NCBI RefSeq assembly: GCF_035917575.1
Contig: NZ_CP109090.1
Coordinates: forward strand, 4,030,001-4,094,000
Origin: Streptomyces sp. NBC_01788
Lineage (GTDB): Bacteria > Actinomycetota > Actinomycetes > Streptomycetales > Streptomycetaceae
Length of the DNA stretch: 64,000 nt
Direction of reading: 5' to 3'
A model generated the notes under the pieces. It did not search any database. It was not told the origin of the DNA and saw only the letters and a program-made list of their open reading frames with translations. This document shows, piece by piece, positions 45,304 through 54,049 of the stretch; positions within the stretch are counted from its first letter, which is position 1; the number at the start of each line of letters is the position of its first letter. Position numbers and translations under genes: made by a program.

Positions 45304-46818
45304 ATGACAGCACTCGACCTCAGCAGTCCCGTGGCCGTCGTCGGCACCGGCACCATGGGCCAGGGCATAGCCCAGGTCGCGCTGGTCGCGGGCCACACCG
45401 TACGCCTGTACGACGCCGTGCCCGGGCGGGCTCGGGAGGCGGCCGCCGCGATCGTCACCCGGCTCGACCGGCTCGTCGAGAAGGACCGGCTGACCGGCGC
45501 CGAACGGGACGCCGCCCGCGCCCGGCTCCTGGCCGCCGACGATCTCACGGAGCTCGCCGACTGCGCGCTGGTCGTCGAGGCCGTCCTGGAGCGGCTCGAC
45601 GTCAAGCAGGAGCTGCTGAAGGAGCTCGAAGACATCGTCGGCGACGACTGTCTGCTCGCCACCAACACCTCCTCCCTGTCGGTGACGGCCGTCGGCGGCG
45701 CGCTGCGCGCCCCGGGCCGCCTCGTGGGCCTGCACTTCTTCAACCCGGCCCCGCTGATGCCGCTGGTCGAGGTGGTCTCCGGGTACGCCACCGACGTCAC
45801 GTCGGCCACGCGCGCGTACGAGACGGCCCGCGCCTGGGGCAAGACCCCCGTGGCCTGCGCGGACACCCCCGGCTTCATCGTGAACCGGATCGCCCGGCCC
45901 TTCTACGCCGAGGCCTTCGCGGTGTACGAGTTCCAGGGCGCCGACCCCGTCACCATCGACGCCGTCCTGCGCGAGTCGGGCGGCTTCCGGATGGGCGCCT
46001 TCGAACTGACCGACCTCATCGGGCAGGACGTCAACGAGTCAGTCACCCACTCGGTGTGGCGGTCGTTCTTCCAGGACGTGCGCTTCACGCCCTCGCTCGC
46101 GCAGCGCCGCCTGGTCGAGTCCGGCCGGCTCGGCAGGAAGAGCGGCCGGGGCTGGTACGACCACCGCGACGGCGCCGAGCGCCCCGAGCCGCACACCGCG
46201 GAGCAGGAGGCGCCGCCCGCCCACGTGGTCGCCGAGGGGGACCTCGGGCCCGCCTCCGAGCTGCTCCCGATGATCCGGGAGGCGGGCATCCAGGTACGCG
46301 ACGAGGACGAGGACCACGGAACCCGCCTGGTGCTGCCGGGCGGCGGCCAGCTCGTGCTCGCCGACGGGCAGACCTCCGTGGAGTTCAAGGACGTCGTCTA
46401 CTTCGACCTCGCCCTCGACTACCGCAGGGCCACCCGGATCGCCCTGTCCGCCTCCCAGGACACCTCCCCGCGGACCGTCGCCGAGGCCACCGGCCTGTTC
46501 CAGGCGCTCGGCAAGAAGGTCAGCGTCATCGGGGACGTCCCCGGCATGATCGTCGCCCGCACGGTCGCCCGGATCGTCGACCTGGCGCACGACGCCGTCG
46601 CCAAGGGCGTGGCCACCGAGGAGGACGTCGACACCGCGATGCGCCTGGGCGTCAACTACCCGCTCGGACCCTTCGAGTGGAGCCGCAGACTCGGCGGCAC
46701 CTGGGCCTGCTCCGTACTGGACAACCTGCACGAGTGCGAGCCGTCCGGCCGCTACGCGCCGTCGCTCGCGCTCTACCGCCACGCCTACGCCACCGACAAG
46801 CGGGAGGGCACCCCATGA
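45304..46818 (+). CDS. paaH: 3-hydroxyacyl-CoA dehydrogenase (PaaH/PaaC type)
   Basis: This 504-residue protein has an N-terminal NAD-binding domain with VAVVGTGTMGQGIAQVALVAGH (about residues 10-31). The signature GLHFFNPAPLMPLVEVVSG and a first 3HCDH C-terminal domain (about 190-290) follow. A second 3HCDH domain starts near residue 405 with VIGDVPGMIVARTVARIVD. The two-domain length near 505 is typical of the phenylacetate-pathway enzyme. It oxidises a 3-hydroxyacyl-CoA. Divergent from paaN and overlapping the TetR gene by 4 bp. A general fatty-acid beta-oxidation role cannot be excluded. Confidence 0.82.
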   Translation: MTALDLSSPVAVVGTGTMGQGIAQVALVAGHTVRLYDAVPGRAREAAAAIVTRLDRLVEKDRLTGAERDAARARLLAADDLTELADCALVVEAVLERLDVKQELLKELEDIVGDDCLLATNTSSLSVTAVGGALRAPGRLVGLHFFNPAPLMPLVEVVSGYATDVTSATRAYETARAWGKTPVACADTPGFIVNRIARPFYAEAFAVYEFQGADPVTIDAVLRESGGFRMGAFELTDLIGQDVNESVTHSVWRSFFQDVRFTPSLAQRRLVESGRLGRKSGRGWYDHRDGAERPEPHTAEQEAPPAHVVAEGDLGPASELLPMIREAGIQVRDEDEDHGTRLVLPGGGQLVLADGQTSVEFKDVVYFDLALDYRRATRIALSASQDTSPRTVAEATGLFQALGKKVSVIGDVPGMIVARTVARIVDLAHDAVAKGVATEEDVDTAMRLGVNYPLGPFEWSRRLGGTWACSVLDNLHECEPSGRYAPSLALYRHAYATDKREGTP

Positions 46819-47402
46819 CCACCGCCAGGCGCGACACGTACACCCCGGAGACACTGCTGTCCGTGGCCGTGCGGGTCTTCAACGAGCGCGGCTACGACGG
46901 CACCTCCATGGAGCACCTGTCCAGAGCGGCCGGCATCTCCAAGTCGTCGATCTACCACCACGTCGCCGGCAAGGAGGAGCTGCTGCGCCGGGCGGTCAGC
47001 CGGGCGCTGGACGAGCTGTTCGGCATCCTCGACGAGGAGCACGCGCGCACGGGGCGGGCCGCCGAGCGCCTGGAGTTCGTGGTGCGGCGCATGGTCGAGG
47101 TGCTCATCGGTGAACTGCCCTATGTGACGCTGCTGCTGCGCGTGCGCGGCAACACCGAGACCGAGCGCTGGGCGCTGGAGCGGCGCCGCGACTTCGACCA
47201 CCGGGTGGCCGACCTGCTGAGGGCGGCGGCCGAGGAGGGGGACGTGCGCGCCGACGTGGAGGTGCGGCTGGCGACCCGGCTCGTCTTCGGGATGATCAAC
47301 TCGATCGTGGAGTGGTACCGGCCCGACGGGCGCGGCATGTCGGAGCGCGAGGTCGCCGACGCGGTGACACGGCTGGTGTTCTCGGGACTGCGCAAGGACT
47401 GA
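46815..47402 (+). CDS. TetR-family regulator, probable PaaR
   Basis: This 195-residue regulator has an N-terminal HTH (about 10-55): VRVFNERGYDGTSMEHLSRA then AGISKSSIYHHVAGKEELL. A ligand-binding helical domain follows, including VRGNTETERWALERRRDFDH. It is coupled by 4-bp overlap to the hydroxyacyl-CoA dehydrogenase gene. The operator-like sites at 45231-45252 and 48032-48049 fit the PaaR family, which senses phenylacetyl-CoA. No other paa genes are in the window, so the ligand is inferred. Confidence 0.88.
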   Translation: MTTARRDTYTPETLLSVAVRVFNERGYDGTSMEHLSRAAGISKSSIYHHVAGKEELLRRAVSRALDELFGILDEEHARTGRAAERLEFVVRRMVEVLIGELPYVTLLLRVRGNTETERWALERRRDFDHRVADLLRAAAEEGDVRADVEVRLATRLVFGMINSIVEWYRPDGRGMSEREVADAVTRLVFSGLRKD

Positions 47403-47417
47403 CCCCGCGCGCCCACC

Positions 47418-47930
47418 TCACCCCTGCGGCTCCAGGTCCTCCTCCTCGAACACCAGCAGCGTGCGCGTGCTCAGCACCTCGGGGATGGCCTGGAGCCGGG
47501 TGAGGACCAGTTCCCGCAGCGCCCGGTTGTCCGGGGTGTGCACGAGGAGCAGGACGTCGAAGTCGCCGCCGACCAGCGCGATGTGGTGGGCGCCGGGGAG
47601 CTGCCTGAGGTGCTCGCGCACGGTGCGCCAGGTGTTCTGCACGATCTTCAGCGTGATGTACGCGGATGTGCCGTGTCCCGCGCGTTCGTGGTCGACGCGG
47701 GCGCCGAAGCCGCGGATGACGCCGTCCTCGATGAGCCGGTTGATCCGGGCGTAGGCGTTGGCCCGCGAGACGTGGACCCGTTCGGCGACCGACCGTATGG
47801 ACGCGCGCCCGTCCGTCTGGAGCATGCGCAGGATGTCCTGGTCGATCGCGTCCAGCGGGCGCGGCGGCGGTACGGCGCCGGGCCTGTTCTCGGCGTTCTC
47901 GGCGTTCTCGGCCATTTGTTCAGGTGGCAT
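47418..47930 (-). CDS. bkdR: Lrp/AsnC-family regulator (BkdR type)
   Basis: This 170-residue protein has an N-terminal tail with AENAENAENR (encoded by three 9-bp repeats), an HTH (about 35-70, RSVAERVHVSRANAYARINR) and an AsnC/RAM ligand-binding domain (about 85-165, GARVDHERAGHGTSAYITLK and VGGDFDVLLLVHTPDNRALR). It is divergent from the E1/E2 operon, the arrangement of the Streptomyces BkdR regulator, so it probably controls that operon in response to amino or keto acids. ATG 47930 with GGGG; a later ATG (MAENAEN) is also in frame. Confidence 0.85.
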   Translation of the reverse strand: MPPEQMAENAENAENRPGAVPPPRPLDAIDQDILRMLQTDGRASIRSVAERVHVSRANAYARINRLIEDGVIRGFGARVDHERAGHGTSAYITLKIVQNTWRTVREHLRQLPGAHHIALVGGDFDVLLLVHTPDNRALRELVLTRLQAIPEVLSTRTLLVFEEEDLEPQG

Positions 47931-47970
47931 GTCCCCCCGCCTTTCCGTCGTGGACGTACTGCGTACATCT

Positions 47971-48002
47971 CAGGCTGTGGAGAACCGATTGTCCACAGCC
48001 TG
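47971..48002. promoter_or_regulatory. 11-bp inverted repeat containing two DnaA boxes
   Basis: CAGGCTGTGGA (47971-47981) and TCCACAGCCTG (47992-48002) are perfect complements, 10 bp apart. One box is the perfect TTGTCCACA at 47989-47997, and the other is TGTGGAGAA at 47976-47984. It lies between the divergent Lrp regulator and E1-alpha genes. Confidence 0.6.
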
Positions 48003-48031
48003 GGCCCGCCTGTAGCCAAAATGCGCCCACG

Positions 48032-48049
48032 ACCGAACAATCGGTAGGT
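48032..48049. promoter_or_regulatory. second PaaR-like operator, upstream of the E1-alpha gene
   Basis: ACCG-AA-CA-AT-CGGT (48032-48045) followed by AGGT differs by one core base from the PaaR pattern ACCGNNCGNNCGGT. It lies 57 bp before the E1-alpha start. Confidence 0.55.
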
Positions 48050-48105
48050 GGGGCGCGTCACACCCGACGCGCCCTTCGTAGCCGCTCCCACGAGGAGGTG
48101 CCGTC

Positions 48106-49245
48106 ATGACGGTCATGGAGCAGCGGGGCGCGTACCGGCCTTCGCCGCCGCCCGCCTGGCAGCCCCGTACCGACCCCGCGCCGTTGCTGCCCGACGCGGA
48201 GCCCTACCGCGTCCTGGGGACGGAGGCGGCCGCGGAGGCCGATCCGGAGCTGCTGCGGCGTCTGTACGCGCAGCTGGTCCTGGGCCGCCGTTACAACACG
48301 CAGGCCACCGCCCTGACCAAGCAGGGCCGCCTGGCGGTCTATCCCTCCAGCACCGGTCAGGAGGCCTGCGAGGTCGCCGCCGCGCTCGCCCTGGAGGAGC
48401 GCGACTGGCTCTTCCCGAGCTACCGCGACACGCTGGCCGTCGTGGCCCGTGGTGTGGACCCCGTCGAGGCCCTGACGCTGCTGCGCGGCGACTGGCACAC
48501 CGGCTACGACCCCTACGAGCACCGTGTGGCCCCGCTGTCCACGCCGCTCGCCACCCAGCTCCCGCACGCCGTCGGCCTCGCGCACGCCGCCCGCCTCAAG
48601 GGCCACGACGTGGTCGCGCTTGCGATGATCGGCGACGGCGGCACCAGCGAGGGCGACTTCCACGAGGCGCTGAACTTCGCCGCCGTCTGGCAGGCCCCCG
48701 TCGTCTTCCTCGTGCAGAACAACGGCTTCGCGATCTCCGTCCCGCTCGCCAAGCAGACCGCGGCACCGTCCCTGGCCCACAAGGCCGTCGGGTACGGCAT
48801 GCCGGGCCGCCTGGTCGACGGCAACGACGCCGCAGCCGTGCACGAGGTGCTCGCCGACGCCGTGCGGAACGCGCGCGCGGGAGGCGGCCCCACCCTGATC
48901 GAGGCGGTGACCTACCGCATCGACGCCCACACCAACGCCGACGACGCCACCCGCTACCGCGGCGACGCCGAGGTCGAGGCCTGGCGCGAGCACGACCCGG
49001 TCCAGCTCCTTGAGCGGGAGCTGACCGGGCGCGGCCTGCTCGACGAGGACGGCGTCAGCGCCGCCCGCGAGGACGCCGAGGCGATGGCAGCGCGGCTGCG
49101 CGAGCGCATGAACCAGGACGCGCCGCTCGACCCCATGGACCTGTTCGCCCACGTGTACGCGGAGCCGACCCCGCAGCTGCGCGAGCAGCGCGACCAGCTG
49201 GTCGCCGAGCTCCGGGCCGAGTCGGAGGAAGGTACGGCCCGATGA
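48106..49245 (+). CDS. bkdA1: branched-chain 2-oxoacid dehydrogenase E1 component, alpha subunit
   Basis: This 379-residue protein is the thiamine-diphosphate E1-alpha subunit that decarboxylates a 2-oxoacid. Motifs include YPSSTGQEACEVAAALALEE, WLFPSYRDTLAVVARG and LPHAVGLAHAARLKG. The ThDP-binding motif GDGGTSEGDFHEALNFAAVW ends in the ThDP asparagine region NNGFAISVP. It is the first gene of the E1-alpha, E1-beta, E2 operon with a GAGGAGG site, and overlaps E1-beta by 4 bp. Divergent from an Lrp regulator. Branched-chain rather than pyruvate substrate is inferred from the Streptomyces bkd locus. Confidence 0.88.
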   Translation: MTVMEQRGAYRPSPPPAWQPRTDPAPLLPDAEPYRVLGTEAAAEADPELLRRLYAQLVLGRRYNTQATALTKQGRLAVYPSSTGQEACEVAAALALEERDWLFPSYRDTLAVVARGVDPVEALTLLRGDWHTGYDPYEHRVAPLSTPLATQLPHAVGLAHAARLKGHDVVALAMIGDGGTSEGDFHEALNFAAVWQAPVVFLVQNNGFAISVPLAKQTAAPSLAHKAVGYGMPGRLVDGNDAAAVHEVLADAVRNARAGGGPTLIEAVTYRIDAHTNADDATRYRGDAEVEAWREHDPVQLLERELTGRGLLDEDGVSAAREDAEAMAARLRERMNQDAPLDPMDLFAHVYAEPTPQLREQRDQLVAELRAESEEGTAR

Positions 49246-50246
49246 CCACCGTCGCGCTCAAGCCGGCCACCATGGCCCAGGCCCTCACGCGCGCGCTGCG
49301 CGACGCGATGGCCGCCGACCCCTCCGTGCACGTCATGGGTGAGGACGTCGGCACCCTCGGCGGTGTCTTCCGCATCACCGACGGCCTCGCCAAGGAGTTC
49401 GGCGAGGACCGCTGCACGGACACCCCGCTGGCCGAGGCCGGCATCCTCGGCGCCGCCGTCGGCATGGCCATGTACGGGCTGCGCCCCGTGGTCGAGATGC
49501 AGTTCGACGCCTTCGCCTACCCGGCGTTCGAGCAACTGGCCAGCCATGTCGCCAAGATGCGCAACCGCACCCGCGGCAAAATGCCCCTGCCGATCACCAT
49601 TCGCATCCCCTACGGCGGCGGCATCGGCGGTGTGGAGCACCACAGCGACGCCTCCGAGGCGTACTACATGGCGACTCCGGGGCTCCATGTCGTCACGCCC
49701 GCGACCGTCGCCGACGCCTACGGGCTGCTGCGGGCCTCCATCGCATCCGACGACCCGGTCGTCTTCCTCGAGCCCAAGCGGCTGTACTGGTCGAAGGACA
49801 CCTGGAACCCGGACGACCCGCAGACCGTCGAGCCGGTGGGCCGCGCGGTGGTGCGGCGCACCGGCAGGAGCGCCACGCTGATCACGTACGGTCCGTCCGT
49901 GCCCGTCTGCCTCGAAGCCGCCGAGGCGGCGCGGGCCGAGGGCTGGGAACTGGAGGTCGTCGACCTGCGCTCGCTGGTGCCGTTCGACGACGAGACGGTG
50001 TGCGCGTCGGTGCGGCGCACCGGGCGCGCGGTCGTCGTGCACGAGTCGGGCGGGTTCGGCGGCCCGGGCGGGGAGATCGCGGCCCGGGTCACGGAGCGCT
50101 GCTTCCACCACCTGGAGGCGCCGGTGCTGCGCGTTGCCGGGTTCGACCTCCCCTACCCGCCGCCGATGCTGGAGCGGCACCACCTGCCCGGCGTCGACCG
50201 GATCCTGGACGCCGTGGCGCGTCTGCAGTGGGAGGCGGAGAGCTGA
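49242..50246 (+). CDS. bkdB1: branched-chain 2-oxoacid dehydrogenase E1 component, beta subunit
   Basis: This 334-residue protein is E1-beta (transketolase-like). Features include VMGEDVGTLGGVFRITDGLA (ThDP glutamate region), FGEDRCTDTPLAEAGILGAA, RIPYGGGIGGVEHHSDASEA and VVHESGGFGGPGGEIAARVT. It forms the alpha2-beta2 E1 with the upstream product. The start overlaps E1-alpha by 4 bp, and its TGA overlaps the E2 ATG by one base (TGATG). Confidence 0.92.
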   Translation: MTTVALKPATMAQALTRALRDAMAADPSVHVMGEDVGTLGGVFRITDGLAKEFGEDRCTDTPLAEAGILGAAVGMAMYGLRPVVEMQFDAFAYPAFEQLASHVAKMRNRTRGKMPLPITIRIPYGGGIGGVEHHSDASEAYYMATPGLHVVTPATVADAYGLLRASIASDDPVVFLEPKRLYWSKDTWNPDDPQTVEPVGRAVVRRTGRSATLITYGPSVPVCLEAAEAARAEGWELEVVDLRSLVPFDDETVCASVRRTGRAVVVHESGGFGGPGGEIAARVTERCFHHLEAPVLRVAGFDLPYPPPMLERHHLPGVDRILDAVARLQWEAES

Positions 50247-51643
50247 TGGCACAGGTGCTGGAGTTCAGGCTCCCCGACCTCGGGGAGGGCCTCACCGAGG
50301 CGGAGGTCGTCCGCTGGCTGGTCGAGGTGGGCGACGTGGTCGCCATCGACCAGCCGGTCGTGGAGGTCGAGACGGCCAAGGCGATGGTCGAGGTGCCCTG
50401 CCCCTACGCCGGCGTGGTCACCGCCCGCTTCGGCGAGGAGGGCACGGAACTGCCCGTGGGCGCGCCCCTGCTGACGGTGGCGGTCGGGGAGCAGGACGCC
50501 GGTGAGGCCGGTGGCGACACCGAGGGCTCCGGCAACGTCCTGGTCGGCTACGGCACGGGTGCGCCTCCGGCGCGCCGGCGCCGGGTGCGCCCGGCACCGG
50601 TGACGCAGGCCTCGCGCCCGGGCACGAGCGGCGCCGTGGCGCCTTCGGCGCCCGCGGCACCGGCCGCCAACGGGACGGCGCGTACGACGGGCGCCCCGGC
50701 GACCCAGGCGGCTCGGGCCGCCGCGGTGGCCGAGCGGCCCACCGACGGTCCGGTCCCCGTGATCTCGCCGCTCGTGCGCCGCCTGGCGCGGGAGAACGGC
50801 GTGGACCTGCGGCAGTTGTCGGGCTCCGGGCCCGAGGGGCTGATCCTGCGCGCGGACGTCGAGGACGTGCTCAGGGCCGGCGCGGCAGGGGGCCGGACCG
50901 ACGGCGCACCGGCTGCTCCCGCGCCCGCGACCGCGGCCCGGCCGGCGCAGGACTCCGGCTCCCGCGTTCCGCTCAAGGGGGTGCGCGGCGCCGTCGCCGA
51001 CAAGCTCTCCCGCAGCCGCCGCGAGATCCCGGACGCGACCTGCTGGGTGGACGCCGACGCGACGGAGCTGATGCGCGCCCGGACCGCCATGAACGCCGCC
51101 GGGGGACAGAAGATCTCCCTGCTCGCGCTGCTGGCCCGGATCTGCACGGCCGCCCTCGCCCGCTACCCCGAGCTCAACTCGCGGGTCGACCTGGAGGCCA
51201 GGGAGATCGTCCGGCTGGACGCCGTGCACCTCGGCTTCGCCGCGCAGACCGAACGCGGACTCGTCGTGCCGGTCGTACGGGACGCGCACACGCGTGACGC
51301 GGAGTCGCTGACCGCCGAGTTCGCCCGGCTGACCGAGGTGGCCCGCGCCGGCAGCCTCACCCCGGCCGAACTCACCGGCGGGACCTTCACGCTGAACAAC
51401 TACGGCGTGTTCGGTGTCGACGGCTCCACGCCGATCATCAACCACCCGGAGGCCGCCATGCTCGGCGTCGGCCGCATCGTCCCCAAGCCGTGGGTGCACG
51501 AGGGCGAGCTGGCGGTGCGGCAGGTCGTCCAGCTCTCGCTGACCTTCGACCACCGGGTGTGCGACGGCGGTACCGCGGGCGGTTTCCTGCGGTATGTGGC
51601 CGACTGCGTGGAACAGCCGGCGGTGCTCCTGCGCACGCTGTGA
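50246..51643 (+). CDS. bkdC1: dihydrolipoamide acyltransferase (E2) of the 2-oxoacid dehydrogenase complex
   Basis: This 465-residue E2 has one N-terminal lipoyl domain with Lys45 in VEVETAKAMVEVPC, an Ala/Pro/Gly/Arg-rich linker, a peripheral subunit-binding domain (ISPLVRRLARENGVDLRQLS, about residues 170-205) and the C-terminal catalytic domain (about 235-465). The active-site histidine motif is LTFDHRVCDGGTAGGFLRY. It transfers the acyl group to CoA. E3 is not encoded here. ATG overlaps the E1-beta stop by one base. Confidence 0.93.
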   Translation: MAQVLEFRLPDLGEGLTEAEVVRWLVEVGDVVAIDQPVVEVETAKAMVEVPCPYAGVVTARFGEEGTELPVGAPLLTVAVGEQDAGEAGGDTEGSGNVLVGYGTGAPPARRRRVRPAPVTQASRPGTSGAVAPSAPAAPAANGTARTTGAPATQAARAAAVAERPTDGPVPVISPLVRRLARENGVDLRQLSGSGPEGLILRADVEDVLRAGAAGGRTDGAPAAPAPATAARPAQDSGSRVPLKGVRGAVADKLSRSRREIPDATCWVDADATELMRARTAMNAAGGQKISLLALLARICTAALARYPELNSRVDLEAREIVRLDAVHLGFAAQTERGLVVPVVRDAHTRDAESLTAEFARLTEVARAGSLTPAELTGGTFTLNNYGVFGVDGSTPIINHPEAAMLGVGRIVPKPWVHEGELAVRQVVQLSLTFDHRVCDGGTAGGFLRYVADCVEQPAVLLRTL

Positions 51644-51650
51644 CGACAGT

Positions 51651-51685
51651 GTCCCGCCCGCGTTCCCCTTGATCGCGGGCGGGAC
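51651..51685 (+). terminator. bkd operon terminator
   Basis: A perfect 12-bp stem GTCCCGCCCGCG/CGCGGGCGGGAC encloses 11 nt, 8 bp after the E2 stop. No T-tract. Confidence 0.75.
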
Positions 51686-51698
51686 GCATACTCGGGGG

Positions 51699-52625
51699 GT
51701 GACCTCCTACGAGCCCCTCGCCCACGACGCCGTCGTGCTCGCCGGGGGAGCCGCCCGCCGGCTCGGCGGCGCGGACAAGCCCGGCCTGCGCATCGGCGGC
51801 CGCGCCCTGCTCGACCGTGTGCTCGACGCCTGCGCCGACGCGGGCACGACGGTGGTGGTCGCCGACCCCCGCCCCACCGCGCGGCCCGTGCGCTGGGCAC
51901 GCGAGGAACCGGCCGGCGCCGGACCGCTCGCCGCGCTCGACGCCGGGCTGCGCCACACCACGGCGGACCACGTCGTCGTCCTCTCCGCCGACCTGCCGTT
52001 CCTCGAACGCGACACGGTACGGCGGCTGCTGACGGCCCTGCGGGCCGAGCGGTCCGACGGCGTGCTGATCACCGACGCCGACGGCCGCGACCAGCCGCTC
52101 GTGGCCGCGTACCGCGCGCAGGCGTTGCGCCGAGCGCTGGCCGGGCTCGCCCGCACCGCGTCCGACGGCTCCGCCGAGGGCGGGGCCCTCACCGGGCTGC
52201 CACTGCGGCGGCTGACCGCCGCGCTCGATCTCATCCGCGTCCCGGATGCCGTCGCGTCCTTCGACTGCGACACCTGGGACGACATCGCCATCGCCAGGGC
52301 ACGCATCAGGGAGCATGGGCACGTGTTGGATGAATGGATTTCCGCAGTCAAGGACGAGTTGGGCATCGATCTGGACGTCGACACCCGCGCCCTGCTCGAC
52401 CTCGCCCGCGACGCCGCCCACGGCGTGGCCCGGCCCGCGGCACCCCTGACCACCTTCCTCGTCGGGTACGCGGCCGCGCAGGGCAAGGGCGGCCCCGAAG
52501 CCGTCGCCGAGGCCTCCCGCAAGGCCGCCGCCCTCGCCCTGCGCTGGGCGGAAGAGACCACCGGCGGTACTGGCGAGCCCGACGTGGCGCCCGATGCCAC
52601 GCCCGACACCCGCCCGGACGTCTGA
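51699..52625 (+). CDS. MobA-like nucleotidyltransferase with C-terminal DUF6457 domain
   Basis: This 308-residue protein has an N-terminal MobA-like domain (about 1-200): VVLAGGAARRLGGADKPGLR, the GTP-binding loop, and VVVLSADLPFLERD, which replaces the usual CDMPF. The C-terminal 90 residues (LDEWISAVKDELGIDLDVDT onward) are a separate helical domain, DUF6457 as I recall it. Function is transfer of GMP to molybdenum cofactor, or a close relative; the altered acid motif leaves this open. GTG has CATACT ending 6 bp upstream and no strong SD, suggesting a leaderless message. It overlaps moeA by one base. Confidence 0.82.
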   Translation: MTSYEPLAHDAVVLAGGAARRLGGADKPGLRIGGRALLDRVLDACADAGTTVVVADPRPTARPVRWAREEPAGAGPLAALDAGLRHTTADHVVVLSADLPFLERDTVRRLLTALRAERSDGVLITDADGRDQPLVAAYRAQALRRALAGLARTASDGSAEGGALTGLPLRRLTAALDLIRVPDAVASFDCDTWDDIAIARARIREHGHVLDEWISAVKDELGIDLDVDTRALLDLARDAAHGVARPAAPLTTFLVGYAAAQGKGGPEAVAEASRKAAALALRWAEETTGGTGEPDVAPDATPDTRPDV

Positions 52626-54049
52626 TGCCCGCTCGTGGCGCGCGGGTCGGCAAGCACACCCAGGACGCCGGGGATGCCGAGGATTTCGACGTGGAGGAGG
52701 CGCTCGCCCTGGTGAACGAAGGCAGCAGCCGGCGTGCTCCTGAGCCCGGCCGGGGCCGGGCGAGCCGCGGCGGCACCCCCGTCTCCGCCTCCTGCGGGGA
52801 TCACGCAGGCGCCGAGGCCGGTCACGCGTGCTCCGGGGAGGCCCACGACCAGGCCATCGCCTGGCCGCGGGCCCGCGAGACCGCCGCCCGAGCGGCCCGC
52901 GCCGGCGCCCGCCGCGCCCCCGACCCGGTGCCCCTCGACGCCGCCCTGGGGCTGGTCCTGGCCGCGCCCCTGACCGCCCTGTGCGACCTGCCCTCCTTCG
53001 ACACCTCCGCCATGGACGGCTGGGCGGTCGCCGGCCCCGGCCCCTGGGACGTACGCGACAAGGGTGTCCTGGCCGGGCACGACGAGCCCGAGCCGCTGGC
53101 CGACGGCGAGGCGGTACGCGTCGCGACCGGCGCCCGCGTCCCGCAGGACAGCACGGCCGTGCTGCGCAGCGAACACGGCCACATCGACGCCAAGGGCCGG
53201 CTGTACGCCACCGAGGAGTCCGGGCACGGCAAGGACATCCGCCCGCGCGGGCAGGAGTGCCGCAGCGGGGACCAGCTGCTGCCCGTCGGCACCCTGGTGA
53301 CCCCGGTGGTGCTCGGTCTGGCCGCGGCCGCCGGATACGACACCCTCACCACGGTCCCCCGTCCCCGCGTCGACGTCCTCGTGCTCGGCGACGAACTGCT
53401 CACCGGGGGCCTGCCGCACGACGGACGGATCCGGGACGCGCTCGGCCCGATGCTGCCGCCATGGCTGCGGGCGCTGGGCGCCGAGGTCACCGGCGTACGC
53501 CGGATCGGCGACGACGCCAAGGCCCTGCACAAGGCGATCACCGGGTCGAAGGCCGACGTGATCGTCACGACCGGGGGAACCGCCGCCGGACCGGTCGACC
53601 ACATCCACCCCACCCTGCGCCGCATCGACGCCGAACTGCTGGTGGACGGCGTCCAGGTGCGACCCGGCCACCCCATGCTCCTGGCCCGCACCAAGGAGAA
53701 CCAGCACCTCGTCGGCCTGCCCGGCAACCCGCTCGCGGCCGTCTCGGGTCTGCTGACACTCGCCGAGCCGCTGCTGCGCACGCTGGCCGCGCGACCGGCG
53801 CCGGAGCCGTACACGCTGCCGCTGACGGACGTGGTGCACGGGCATCCGGACGACACCCGGCTCGTGCCCGTGGTGCTGCGCGGCGACCACGCCGTACCGC
53901 TGCACTACAACGGCCCCGCCATGCTGCGCGGTGTCGCGGCGGCCGATGCCCTCGCTGTCGTACCACCGGGTGGTGCCCGGCCGGGCGCGGAGGCCGAACT
54001 CCTCGACCTGCCCTGGGCCGCCGCCGGAATCGGGGTGTGTTTCACGTGA
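52625..54049 (+). CDS. moeA: molybdopterin molybdenumtransferase MoeA
   Basis: This 474-residue protein is MoeA, which inserts molybdate into adenylylated molybdopterin. It has an N-terminal extension of about 85 residues beyond the normal fold, with a Cys/His set in SASCGDHAGAEAGHACSGEA. The domains follow: PLDAALGLVLAAPLT, FDTSAMDGWAVAG and the MoCF motif TTGGTAAGPVDHIHPTLRR, then VGLPGNPLAAVSGLLTLAEP. ATG in TGATG with the MobA stop. Its C-terminal codons include half of a parS site, and its TGA overlaps the channel GTG by 4 bp. Confidence 0.9.
   Translation: MPARGARVGKHTQDAGDAEDFDVEEALALVNEGSSRRAPEPGRGRASRGGTPVSASCGDHAGAEAGHACSGEAHDQAIAWPRARETAARAARAGARRAPDPVPLDAALGLVLAAPLTALCDLPSFDTSAMDGWAVAGPGPWDVRDKGVLAGHDEPEPLADGEAVRVATGARVPQDSTAVLRSEHGHIDAKGRLYATEESGHGKDIRPRGQECRSGDQLLPVGTLVTPVVLGLAAAAGYDTLTTVPRPRVDVLVLGDELLTGGLPHDGRIRDALGPMLPPWLRALGAEVTGVRRIGDDAKALHKAITGSKADVIVTTGGTAAGPVDHIHPTLRRIDAELLVDGVQVRPGHPMLLARTKENQHLVGLPGNPLAAVSGLLTLAEPLLRTLAARPAPEPYTLPLTDVVHGHPDDTRLVPVVLRGDHAVPLHYNGPAMLRGVAAADALAVVPPGGARPGAEAELLDLPWAAAGIGVCFT

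Noticed and set aside
47887..47914. Three 9-bp tandem repeats (CTCGGCGTT) in the 5' part of the Lrp gene
   Set aside because: They encode AENAENAEN in a disordered tail. Short in-frame repeats of this kind are common and probably neutral, though a phase-variable start is conceivable.
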